Shown one piece after another: positions 14,336 to 21,579 of a stretch of DNA of 21,612 nt (the stretch's first letter is position 1; each line of letters starts with the position of its first letter). Source of the DNA: an uncultured Synergistales bacterium. Lineage in GTDB: Bacteria; Synergistota; Synergistia; Synergistales; Aminobacteriaceae. The stretch lies in contig CALFXN010000162.1 of assembly GCA_937957815.1 (NCBI GenBank), forward strand, positions 1 to 21,612, read 5' to 3'. Position numbers and translations under genes: made by a program. Under the pieces are notes generated by a model. It was not told the DNA's origin and ran no database searches. It worked only from the letters and a program-made list of their open reading frames with translations.

Positions 14336-14366
14336 AAAAAAAACGGGAAACCATAGTGGTTTCCCG
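14336..14366 (-). terminator. Intrinsic terminator between tRNA-Pro and rsmA
   Basis: Read on the minus strand, CGGGAAACCA and TGGTTTCCCG form a perfect ten-pair stem (14366-14357 with 14353-14344) around a three-base loop. Eight T residues follow (14343-14336). It ends the tRNA-Pro transcript. The T tract finishes only nine bases before the rsmA ribosome binding site, so rsmA appears to depend on read-through or an unseen promoter. Confidence 0.9.
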
Positions 14367-14374
14367 CAATAATC

Positions 14375-14452
14375 TGGTCGGGACGAGTGGATTCGAACCA
14401 CCGACCACCTGCACCCCATGCAGGTACGCTAACCAGGCTGCGCTACGTCCCG
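14375..14452 (-). tRNA. tRNA-Pro (GGG anticodon)
   Basis: On the minus strand the acceptor CGGGACG (14452-14446) pairs with CGTCCCG (14385-14379), with discriminator A at 14378 and encoded CCA at 14377-14375. The anticodon stem is CCTGC/GCAGG with loop ATGGGGT, giving anticodon GGG (14417-14415). The T arm contains GGTTCGAATCC. The ATGGGGT loop and GCGCAGCCTGGTTAGCG D arm closely match known bacterial tRNA-Pro(GGG) genes. Confidence 0.97.
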
Positions 14453-14464
14453 AATGACGGGAAT

Positions 14465-14493
14465 ATTGTACTCCCCGCGCCTGTTTCGGTCAA
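14465..14493 (-). promoter_or_regulatory. Strong sigma-70-type promoter of tRNA-Pro
   Basis: On the minus strand, TTGACC (14493-14488), a 17-base spacer and TACAAT (14470-14465) lie 13 bases before the tRNA. The GC-rich sequence between the -10 and the tRNA resembles the discriminator of stable-RNA promoters. The same transcript may feed rsmA by read-through of the terminator at 14336-14366. Confidence 0.82.
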
Positions 14494-14543
14494 GAAAAAA
14501 TTCCTTCCGATCGTCTCACAGACACGTTCCGGAGAGTAGTTCG

Positions 14544-14577
14544 AAAAAAAAGGAGCGGCTCATAAAAGAGCCGCTCC
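14544..14577 (-). terminator. Intrinsic terminator of nifJ
   Basis: On the minus strand GGAGCGGCTC (14577-14568) pairs with GAGCCGCTCC (14561-14552) around a six-base loop, followed by eight T residues (14551-14544). It begins 22 bases after the nifJ stop and isolates nifJ from the tRNA-Pro promoter downstream. Confidence 0.93.
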
Positions 14578-14599
14578 CGGACATCGGTTGGAAACGAGT

Positions 14600-17500
14600 T
14601 TATGCCTCGGCTTTTACGGGTTCTTTTCCAGCTTCGGCAAGGGCGCGATAGATCTCATAACGCTCTCGCGCGTCCTTCGCAGCCTTCTCGAAGAGCGTGT
14701 CGGCGATTTCCGGGAAGGTTTTTACGAGTGACGAGTACCGCACTTCGCTCATGAGGAACTCCTTAAAGTCGGCCTTCGGTTCCTTGGAATCGAGGATGAA
14801 GGGGTTCTTTCCCTGTTCCTTCAGTTCGGGGTTATACCGGTACAGGTGCCAGTACCCGGCCTCGACGGCTTTCTTCTCCTGTTCCTGCGACTTGCCCATC
14901 CCGGCGCTGATTCCGTGGTTGATGCAGGGGGCGTAGCTGATGATCAGAGACGGCCCCTTGTAGGCCTCGGCCTCGGCGACGGCCTTCATGAGCTGGTTCT
15001 TGTCGGCGCCCATGGCGACCTGCGCGACGTAGACGTATCCGTAAGTCATTGCGATGCGACCGAGATCCTTTTTCTTGACGCGTTTTCCCGAAGCGGCGAA
15101 CTTCGCGACCGCAGCCGTTGGCGTCGATTTCGAGGACTGGCCGCCCGTATTGGAGTAGACTTCGGTATCGAATACGAAGACGTTGACGTCTTCTCCCGAA
15201 GCGAGGACGTGGTCGAGACCTCCGAAGCCGATATCGTAGGCCCAGCCGTCGCCGCCGAAAATCCAGACGGACTTCTTCACGAGATAATCCTTGCGGCGCG
15301 CGATATCGCAGAGAAGGGCATTCGCTGCGGCTCCGAGGTCGCGATCAAGGATTGAGAGAACCTTTGTCGCCGCGATCTTGGACTTCTCGCCGTCGTCCTT
15401 CGATTCCTTCCACTCGCCGAGAACCGCCTTGACGTCGGCGGGAATGTCCATCGCGAGAAGTTTTTCGACGGAATCGACGATATAACCGACTTCCGTGTCG
15501 ACGGTCAGGCGCATTCCATAGCCGTATTCCGCGTTGTCCTCGAAGAGGGAATTTGCCCACGCCGGACCCTGTCCTTTCGCGTTCGTGCAGTAAGGCATGC
15601 TGGGAGCGGAACCGCCCCATATCGAGGAGCATCCGGTGGCCTGGGCGAGGATCATGCGGTCGCCGAACAGCTGCGTGATGAGCTTCGCGTACGGCGTCTC
15701 GCCGCAACCGGCGCAGGCGCCGGAGAATTCCACGAGCGGCTGGCAGAACTGGCTTCCCTTGACGGTGAACTTGTTCGAGAGAGACGACTTCTCGGTGACC
15801 TTGAGTCCGTATTCCCAGTTCGCAGCTTCCTTTTTGATCTGCGACGCGAGCGGCTTCATTTCGAGCGCGCTGACCGGGCAGATGTCGGCGCAGTTGCCGC
15901 ACCCCATGCAGTCGAGAGGGTCGACCTGCATCTTGAACTTCAGCCCCGCGAGTTCCTTGCCCTTTGCTTCGACGGCTCCGAAATCGGTCGGTGCCGCGGC
16001 GATTTCGGCCTCGTTCAGAAGAACGGGACGGATCGCGGCGTGAGGACACACCATTGCGCACTGATTGCACTGGATGCACTTCGCCGCCTGCCATTCAGGA
16101 ACCGTGATGGCAACGCCGCGCTTCTCGTAGGCGGAGGTTCCGGACGGGAAGCTTCCATCCTCGCGACCGAGGAACGCGCTGACGGGCAGCGTATCGCCTT
16201 CCTGAGCGTTGATCGGCATGCAGACTTCGCGAATGAAAGCGGGAAGCTCGGCCTTTGCGGCATCGCATCCGCAGCAGGAATCCTTCGCGTCCTTCCAGGA
16301 CGCCGGGACTTCGATCTTCACGAGCGCATTGACGCCCTTGTCGACCGATTCCTCGTTCATCGCGACGATCTTGTCGCCCTTCTTGCCGTAGGTATGCCGG
16401 ATGGCTTCCTTCATGTATCGGACTGCGTCATCAATCGGGATGACATCCGCAAGCTTGAAGAATGCGGCCTGGAGGATGGAGTTGATTCTGTTCCCGAGCC
16501 CGATACTCTCGGCGATTTCGACGCCGTCGATGATGTAGAAGCGAATCTGCTTTTCGGCGAGTGTCCGCCTGATTTTTGCGGGAAGGTTCTTTTCGAGCTC
16601 CTCGACGGTCTTCCACTGCGTATTGAGGAGGAAGACTCCGCCCTTCTTGATCCCCGCAGTGACGTCATACAGGGAGACGTATTCCTGCTTGTGGCAGGCG
16701 ATGAAGTCCGCCTCGTCGATGAGGTAGGTCGACTTGATGGGCTGCTTGCCGAAACGGAGGTGAGAAATCGTGACGCCGCCGGATTTCTTGGAATCGTACG
16801 CGAAATATCCCTGGGCGTACATGTCCGTTTCGTCGCCGATGATCTTGATCGAGTTTTTGTTCGCGCCAACGGTGCCGTCAGAACCGAATCCCCAGAACTT
16901 GCAACGGATCGTTCCGGCGGGAGCCGCAACGATCTTCTCCGCGGGCGGAAGCGACGTATCGGTGACGTCGTCCACGATGCCGACGGTGAAATGGTCCTTC
17001 GGCTGGAAGGTCTTGAGATTGTCGAAGACGGCCTTGATCTGGTCCGGAGTCGTATCCTTCGATCCGAGGCCGAAGCGCCCTCCGACGATGACGGGAGCGT
17101 TCACCTTATCGTAGAACAGCGTCTTGACGTCTTCATACATCGGCTCTCCGAGTGCGCCGGGTTCCTTGCACCTGTCGAGGACCGCGATTGCCTGGACCGT
17201 TGCAGGAAGAACGCGGAAGAAGAACTTCTCGGAGAATGGCCGGTAGAGATGAACTTCGATGAGTCCGACGGCTTCCCCCCTGTCGTTGAGGTAGTCGACG
17301 ACTTCTTCGGCGCACTGGCAGACGGATCCCATGGCGACGATAACCCTGTCCGCGTCCGGAGCTCCATAGTAGTTGAACGGATGATACTCGCGTCCGGTGA
17401 TGAGCTTGAGCTGGGCCATATACTTCTCGACGATATCGGGGATGACCGTGTAGAAACGATTGGCCGCTTCCTTTGCCTGGAAGAAGATGTCGGGGTTCTG

Positions 17501-18157
17501 CGCGGTTCCCTTCTGGTAGGGATGCTCGGGATTCAGGGCGTGTGCCTTGAAGCGGGCGATCGCGTCGAAGTCAACGAGCTTCGCGAGATCGTCGTAATCA
17601 AGGACTTCGATCTTCTGAATTTCGTGAGAGGTACGGAATCCGTCGAAGAAGTTCAGGAACGGAAGACTTGCCTTGATGGCGGAAAGGTGCGCGACGGCAG
17701 TCAGGTCCATAGTTTCCTGGACGCTTCCGGAAGCGAGCATTGCGAAGCCCGTCCCGCGGCACGCCATGACATCGCTGTGGTCGCCGAAGATCGAGAGTGC
17801 GTGACCGGCCACCGCGCGTGCCGTTACGTCGAAGACGCCGGGAAGCATTTCTCCGGCGATCTTGTACATATTCGGAACCATCAGCAGAAGCCCCTGGGAC
17901 GCCGTAAATGTGGACGCAAGCGCTCCGGCGGAAAGAGCTCCATGCATCGCTCCAGCTGCCCCAGCTTCGGACTGGAGTTCGGCGATCCGTACGGTTTTTC
18001 CGAAAATGTTCTTCTGTCCGTGGGATGCCCACTCGTCGACGTATTCCGGCATGGGTGAGGACGGAGTGATCGGGTAAATCGTTGCGACTTCGGTGAAAGC
18101 GTAGGAAACATGGGCCGCAGCCATGTTTCCGTCCATCGTTTTCCAATGCTTTGCCAT
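14600..18157 (-). CDS. nifJ: Pyruvate:ferredoxin (flavodoxin) oxidoreductase
   Basis: A 1185-residue single-chain PFOR that oxidises pyruvate with coenzyme A to acetyl-CoA and CO2 and reduces ferredoxin. In domain order: YPITPSSPM (28-36); the coenzyme A region with GFGSDGTVGANKNS (423-436); two ferredoxin-type clusters, C694/C697/C700/C704 and C750/C753/C756/C760; a third cluster with CAGC (815-818) and C843; and the thiamine diphosphate site GDGWAYDIG (969-977) running into DTEVYSNTGGQSSKSTP. All cofactor motifs are intact and the length is normal. An additional CCGC at about 628-631 lies outside the known cluster sites. The ATG at 18157 is preceded by AGAGGAGGT; a frame start at 18181 lies upstream of that site. 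It is monocistronic, with a strong terminator. Codon use looks biased towards few codons, consistent with high expression. Confidence 0.98.
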   Translation of the reverse strand: MAKHWKTMDGNMAAAHVSYAFTEVATIYPITPSSPMPEYVDEWASHGQKNIFGKTVRIAELQSEAGAAGAMHGALSAGALASTFTASQGLLLMVPNMYKIAGEMLPGVFDVTARAVAGHALSIFGDHSDVMACRGTGFAMLASGSVQETMDLTAVAHLSAIKASLPFLNFFDGFRTSHEIQKIEVLDYDDLAKLVDFDAIARFKAHALNPEHPYQKGTAQNPDIFFQAKEAANRFYTVIPDIVEKYMAQLKLITGREYHPFNYYGAPDADRVIVAMGSVCQCAEEVVDYLNDRGEAVGLIEVHLYRPFSEKFFFRVLPATVQAIAVLDRCKEPGALGEPMYEDVKTLFYDKVNAPVIVGGRFGLGSKDTTPDQIKAVFDNLKTFQPKDHFTVGIVDDVTDTSLPPAEKIVAAPAGTIRCKFWGFGSDGTVGANKNSIKIIGDETDMYAQGYFAYDSKKSGGVTISHLRFGKQPIKSTYLIDEADFIACHKQEYVSLYDVTAGIKKGGVFLLNTQWKTVEELEKNLPAKIRRTLAEKQIRFYIIDGVEIAESIGLGNRINSILQAAFFKLADVIPIDDAVRYMKEAIRHTYGKKGDKIVAMNEESVDKGVNALVKIEVPASWKDAKDSCCGCDAAKAELPAFIREVCMPINAQEGDTLPVSAFLGREDGSFPSGTSAYEKRGVAITVPEWQAAKCIQCNQCAMVCPHAAIRPVLLNEAEIAAAPTDFGAVEAKGKELAGLKFKMQVDPLDCMGCGNCADICPVSALEMKPLASQIKKEAANWEYGLKVTEKSSLSNKFTVKGSQFCQPLVEFSGACAGCGETPYAKLITQLFGDRMILAQATGCSSIWGGSAPSMPYCTNAKGQGPAWANSLFEDNAEYGYGMRLTVDTEVGYIVDSVEKLLAMDIPADVKAVLGEWKESKDDGEKSKIAATKVLSILDRDLGAAANALLCDIARRKDYLVKKSVWIFGGDGWAYDIGFGGLDHVLASGEDVNVFVFDTEVYSNTGGQSSKSTPTAAVAKFAASGKRVKKKDLGRIAMTYGYVYVAQVAMGADKNQLMKAVAEAEAYKGPSLIISYAPCINHGISAGMGKSQEQEKKAVEAGYWHLYRYNPELKEQGKNPFILDSKEPKADFKEFLMSEVRYSSLVKTFPEIADTLFEKAAKDARERYEIYRALAEAGKEPVKAEA

Positions 18158-18178
18158 ACGTGTACCTCCTCTTTTTGA

Positions 18179-18197
18179 CAAACGGGGAACCCGTTTG
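18179..18197. repeat. Perfect inverted repeat in the nifJ 5' leader
   Basis: CAAACGGG-GAA-CCCGTTTG, two eight-base arms with a three-base centre, lies just upstream of the nifJ ribosome binding site on the minus strand. It could be an operator or an mRNA-stabilising hairpin. No T tract of terminator type follows. I could not identify a convincing nifJ -35/-10 pair in the AT-rich stretch beyond it (18210-18260). Confidence 0.65.
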
Positions 18198-18303
18198 GTG
18201 GTAGCACTCCGACGATATGTAATAATGGATTTTGTATAATCATCATTTCGTGAAAAAAAAGCTTAGCCTAACGGTAAAGCCTGAAGACATCTTAGCACAA
18301 GTG

Positions 18304-18320
18304 CAATTCGTGTCAATTCG
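18304..18320 (+). repeat. Direct repeat CAATTCG, one helical turn apart, at the trmB promoter
   Basis: CAATTCG occurs at 18304-18310 and again at 18314-18320, so the start-to-start distance is 10 bases. The second copy occupies the -35 region of the TATAAT at 18339-18344. This geometry suits binding of an activator on one DNA face, but no regulator is identified. Confidence 0.45.
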
Positions 18321-18338
18321 GACGTACCGGCGTTACGC

Positions 18339-18344
18339 TATAAT
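18339..18344 (+). promoter_or_regulatory. Probable -10 element for trmB-rsmD-coaD
   Basis: A perfect TATAAT lies 46 bases before the trmB ATG. The -35 region (around 18316-18322) does not match TTGACA well. Another TATAAT on the same strand at 18235-18240 has no -35 partner either. The 233-base region 18158-18390 between nifJ and trmB otherwise contains only the repeats listed and no gene. Confidence 0.55.
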
Positions 18345-18390
18345 AACGCAGCGAAAAAGCGTCGGCGGTTCGAACGGAGGACAGCGTATT

Positions 18391-19368
18391 ATGAGAACAT
18401 TGAAAGAGATCGTTGTTCGGCCTGCGGGAAGAAAGCTCCCCCTGTTTCCGCAGGACGCGTCCAGTATATTTGTGGAGCTTGGATTTGGGAATGGCGAGTT
18501 TACCGAGCATCTTGCCCGCGAACATTCTGAATCGCTTGTCTTTGGAATTGAGGTCTCCAGAAGTTGCGTTCTGAAAGCGGCGCTTCGGGCGTCACGGCAT
18601 TCGATTGCCAATATGTATCTCCTGTGTGGAGATGCGCGCTTTCTGATGCGGGAGTGCTTTCCGGACGACAGCATCAGCATGGTGTATATGAATTTCCCCT
18701 GCCCGTGGCCGAAAATGCGTCACGAAAAAAGACGGCTTACCGGGACCGGTTTTTCTCAGGATCTGGCCTCGGTTCTGAAGCTGGATGGAACCTACGAACT
18801 GACGACCGACGTGAAATCGTTCGCGGAAGAAATGGCGGAGTACCTCGCCCGCTCCGCGTCACTTGTTGTTGATGTGCGACGACGTGCCGAGGCGAGGTCG
18901 TTCACGACGAAATACGAAAGGAAATGGCTTGCGCTTGGACGGCCGATTTTTCTTCTGAGCGCCAGAAAGGTTGCCGGAGCCTCGACGCGGAGAATTTCTC
19001 TTGAGGAGGATTACAGAATGCATGCTCGTTTTCGAGGACAGCTTCCCTGTCTTGCGGAGTGGAAGAAGTTCAACGGACAGGGTGGAACGCTTCAGGATGG
19101 ATTCTGGGTCTACAGGGACGCATATCGCTCTGAAGACGGCATGATTCTTCTCGAAACAATCGCGACCGATCAGGGATTCGAGCAGAAATACCGTCTTCGT
19201 ATCTTTTCCGAAGAAGGGCGGGGAATCGTGAAAATCGATCCGTATTCCTTCCCGTTTATAACGCCTTCGGTCAGGATGTCCGTTGAAAATATTGCTGCCC
19301 GTCTGGACTGTATCGCTGAAGGAGAATCCGGGATGCGAAGGGTGTCGGAGGACGGAGAGAATCGATGA
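18391..19368 (+). CDS. trmB: tRNA (guanine46-N7)-methyltransferase, long form
   Basis: TrmB methylates N7 of G46 in tRNA variable loops using S-adenosylmethionine. The 325-residue product has the SAM-binding FVELGFGNGEFTEHLA (27-42), the family motif as NFPCPWPKMRHEKRRL (101-116) and TTKYERKWLALGRPI (172-186). The motif normally reads FPDPWPK; here residue 104 is cysteine (codon TGC), an odd substitution next to the tRNA and substrate site. About 130 residues follow the usual C-terminus; long forms are known in Aquifex, where the extension aids function. The ATG at 18391 follows GGAGG with ten bases spacing. A frame open from 18232 crosses the promoter region and is not used. The stop overlaps rsmD. 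Confidence 0.9.
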   Translation: MRTLKEIVVRPAGRKLPLFPQDASSIFVELGFGNGEFTEHLAREHSESLVFGIEVSRSCVLKAALRASRHSIANMYLLCGDARFLMRECFPDDSISMVYMNFPCPWPKMRHEKRRLTGTGFSQDLASVLKLDGTYELTTDVKSFAEEMAEYLARSASLVVDVRRRAEARSFTTKYERKWLALGRPIFLLSARKVAGASTRRISLEEDYRMHARFRGQLPCLAEWKKFNGQGGTLQDGFWVYRDAYRSEDGMILLETIATDQGFEQKYRLRIFSEEGRGIVKIDPYSFPFITPSVRMSVENIAARLDCIAEGESGMRRVSEDGENR

Positions 19369-19877
19369 AGGATGTTCGTCCGACGACGGGAAAGGTGCTG
19401 CAGGCGGTTTTCAGCATCCTCGGCGATCTGGAGGGAAAGGCCTTCCTTGATCTGTTTTCGGGAACGGGCAGGGTTTCCCTTGCGGCGTGGAACAGGGGGG
19501 CCCGCCCCGTCGTCGCCGTCGAAACGCTTCGGGATAGGGCGCGGGAGATACAGAATGCCGTACCTGCCGGAGCGGGAGATGCTTTCGTAGTTCTCTCCCT
19601 GGACGTACGACGGTGTTTTTCGTGGCTCTCGAAACGAAAGTTCCGTTTTGATGTGGTTTTCGCCGATCCTCCATACGAAGTCGGACTTGTAGCGGAAACA
19701 CTCTCCTGTATCGACCGGAATACGGACGTGTTCTCCGAGAATTGCGTTCTTGTAATCGAGCGTTCCGTTCGGGAGCCGATCGCCGGTTCGACATATGGCG
19801 GATTTCTTTTGGCCGATGAGCGGACGTACGGCGAAAGTGCGGTATCCTTTTTCAGGAGGAAGGGAGCGATACCATGA
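19365..19877 (+). CDS. rsmD: RsmD-type 16S rRNA (guanine966-N2)-methyltransferase
   Basis: A 170-residue SAM-dependent methyltransferase, expected to modify a guanine of the 30S head in 16S rRNA. RPTTGKVLQAVFSIL (5-19), the SAM motif FLDLFSGTGRVSLAAWNRGA (27-46) and the catalytic DPPYE (about 101-105) are all present. Compared with the family it lacks about 15-20 N-terminal residues, the RIIxGxxRGRxL strand that usually precedes RPTT. No in-frame upstream start restores them; the upstream codons read GVGGRRES. It overlaps trmB and coaD by ATGA junctions, and the rsmD-coaD pair is a very common bacterial arrangement. Confidence 0.92.
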   Translation: MKDVRPTTGKVLQAVFSILGDLEGKAFLDLFSGTGRVSLAAWNRGARPVVAVETLRDRAREIQNAVPAGAGDAFVVLSLDVRRCFSWLSKRKFRFDVVFADPPYEVGLVAETLSCIDRNTDVFSENCVLVIERSVREPIAGSTYGGFLLADERTYGESAVSFFRRKGAIP

Positions 19878-20380
19878 AGCGAGCCGTTCGGGCGGTATAT
19901 CCCGGTTCCTTCGATCCGATCACAAACGGTCACGTCTATATCGCGGAAAGAGCCGCCGCTCTTTTCGACGAACTGCTTGTGAGCATTCTACTCAACCCCC
20001 AGAAACGGGCCACGTTCAGTGTCGAGGAGCGCCAGCATATGACGCGCGAAGCACTGAGCCACCTTCCGAATGTCCGCGTTTCGGCCTTCGAGGGGCTTCT
20101 CGTGGATTATCTCCGCCAGGAGCAAAGTCGCGTTATCATTCGGGGGTTGCGTGCCCTTTCGGATTTCGAGTACGAATTTCAGCTGGCGTTGATGAATCGC
20201 CAGCTCGCTCCCGAGATCGAGACGCTTTTCATCGTGACGGAAGCGAAATACTCGTATCTTTCGAGCCATGCAGTCAAGGACGTCTTCGCGTTCGGAGGAT
20301 CCGTACAGGATATGGTCCCTCCCGGGGTTTTCAGACGCCTGCGGGAGCGTTTCCCGAATCCGAAGAGAGAGAAGAGTTAA
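19874..20380 (+). CDS. coaD: Phosphopantetheine adenylyltransferase
   Basis: A 168-residue hexameric enzyme that transfers AMP from ATP to 4'-phosphopantetheine, the penultimate step of coenzyme A synthesis. YPGSFDPITNGH (9-20) carries the nucleotidyltransferase TxGH signature. IIRGLRALSDFEYEFQLALMN (about 88-108) and YSYLSSHAVKDV are the standard substrate and ATP motifs. Length and all motifs are normal. It starts on the rsmD stop (ATGA) and ends TAA 20378-20380, where it overlaps the convergent tmcAL stop. No terminator separates the two genes. It complements coaBC elsewhere in the window. Confidence 0.96.
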   Translation: MKRAVRAVYPGSFDPITNGHVYIAERAAALFDELLVSILLNPQKRATFSVEERQHMTREALSHLPNVRVSAFEGLLVDYLRQEQSRVIIRGLRALSDFEYEFQLALMNRQLAPEIETLFIVTEAKYSYLSSHAVKDVFAFGGSVQDMVPPGVFRRLRERFPNPKREKS

Positions 20381-21579
20381 GGGTGTTCGCGAAGAATACT
20401 GCGGAAATCCGGCCGGAGGAGCAGTCCTTCCCAGAAGACGGATGCGCGATGCTCGAAATCGAGCATCGACCTTTCGTCGATGTCCCTTCTGACCGTCCAT
20501 CTACACAATACCGGAAGCGTTGCCGTTCGTCGCATTCGAGCGAGTTCCGTCCTGCCGTTTTCCGAAAAGCCAAGGATACGGAGATACCTCGGGCCGATCT
20601 TCCGGAAGTTGGCGTCGACATGCCGGTCCAGGCCGAGGAGGATATTGATGATCGTACGCCGGATTCTGCTTTTTGGGTACCTTCGGCTCGAACATGCCGA
20701 GACGAGATCCTCGAACGTCGAAACACGTTCCTTCCATTGGAGGATCCTGTTTTCGACCCCTTCGGTGACGCCGGCGAACGAACGAAGAGAGTCGGGGGTT
20801 TCCCTCGAGAGAATGACCCTCGTCAGCCTCCAGAGCGTTTCCGGGGAAGTGAAAAGCCGTCCGTTGTCATTTTCTCCGGCGAGGATCGAGAAGGAAAAGT
20901 CGGGGACTCCCGAACGCAGTGCTTCCAGATTGCCGCTTCTTGAAAGGGCGGACCGCAGCGCTCCGGCGCTCGGTATCGGTTCCGCGAGAGACGTACTCTT
21001 GTGTCCGCCTCCCGATCGTGCGACCGGAAGAAGCCTGATGCCGTAGCGACACTCTTCGATGCGCTTCGCGTATTCAAGGGCGAGAATGTTGTTCGGGCCG
21101 GCGAGGAAAGAGTCGTCTGGACGGCAAAGTGTCGCGATGGCGCGTGAGCGAGCCTGAGGAAAGGAAAGGCCTTCGTTCAGGAATCGCCTGAGAGCAAGCT
21201 TGAAAGCGTCAGGTTCGTGAATTAGAATATCAAGGATATGTGCCATATCTTGTTGCGGCGATTCCATCCCGAATGAGATATGTGTCACAATCCCCGTTGC
21301 GGCGAGTGCATCGACGGCCGCGGATGCGAAGATGCCGGCGCTCTGGCATGAGAAGGCGGTCGGAAGGTGGATGACGATGTCGGCTCCCCCGAGAATGGCC
21401 ATCTGCGAGCGGGAAGCCGGAGAGCAGAGAGCCGGTTCTCCCCTTTGCGTGAAATACGACGAGAGAACGACGATCACCGTTCCAACATCGAGGGATTTGC
21501 GAATTTCTTCCAGATGATGCAGGTGCCCCAGATGAAAGGGGTTGTACTCCGCGACAATGCCGACGACGGCTTTGGACAT
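20377..21579 (-). CDS. tmcAL: tRNA(Met) cytidine acetate ligase
   Basis: A 400-residue protein of the TmcAL (formerly YlbM, DUF795) family. In B. subtilis this enzyme uses acetate and ATP to acetylate C34 of elongator tRNA-Met, ensuring accurate AUG decoding. The N-terminus VVGIVAEYNPFHLGHLHHL (5-23) includes the nucleotidyltransferase HxGH site (H16, H19). SSYFTQRGEPA, AGPNNILALEYAKR and SAGALRSAL are further family blocks. Length is normal. The ATG at 21579 gives the expected N-terminus. GGAGAG lies 11 bases upstream, a slightly long spacing, and further in-frame starts at 21591 (GTG) and 21612 exist. The 33 bases upstream within the window show no promoter. It shares its last bases with convergent coaD. 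Confidence 0.92.
   Translation of the reverse strand: MSKAVVGIVAEYNPFHLGHLHHLEEIRKSLDVGTVIVVLSSYFTQRGEPALCSPASRSQMAILGGADIVIHLPTAFSCQSAGIFASAAVDALAATGIVTHISFGMESPQQDMAHILDILIHEPDAFKLALRRFLNEGLSFPQARSRAIATLCRPDDSFLAGPNNILALEYAKRIEECRYGIRLLPVARSGGGHKSTSLAEPIPSAGALRSALSRSGNLEALRSGVPDFSFSILAGENDNGRLFTSPETLWRLTRVILSRETPDSLRSFAGVTEGVENRILQWKERVSTFEDLVSACSSRRYPKSRIRRTIINILLGLDRHVDANFRKIGPRYLRILGFSENGRTELARMRRTATLPVLCRWTVRRDIDERSMLDFEHRASVFWEGLLLRPDFRSILREHP
20447..20482. repeat. Two overlapping hairpins inside the 3' end of tmcAL
   Basis: CGATGCTCG-AAAT-CGAGCATCG (20447-20468) is a perfect nine-pair stem. CATCGAC-CTTTC-GTCGATG (20464-20482) is a seven-pair stem that shares CATCG with it, so the two are mutually exclusive. 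They lie 67-102 bases beyond the coaD stop. No T tract follows on either strand. Confidence 0.55.

Noticed and set aside
14313..14414. N-terminal extension of rsmA up to position 14414
   Set aside because: The extra residues come from the tRNA-Pro gene and its terminator. The ATG at 14312 has the ribosome binding site and the family N-terminus.
16040..18058. A 672-codon open frame on the plus strand opposite nifJ
   Set aside because: It is a shadow of the strongly biased nifJ codons. Its translation is rich in D, R, V and L with no recognisable domain, whereas nifJ has every cofactor motif and its own ribosome binding site and terminator.
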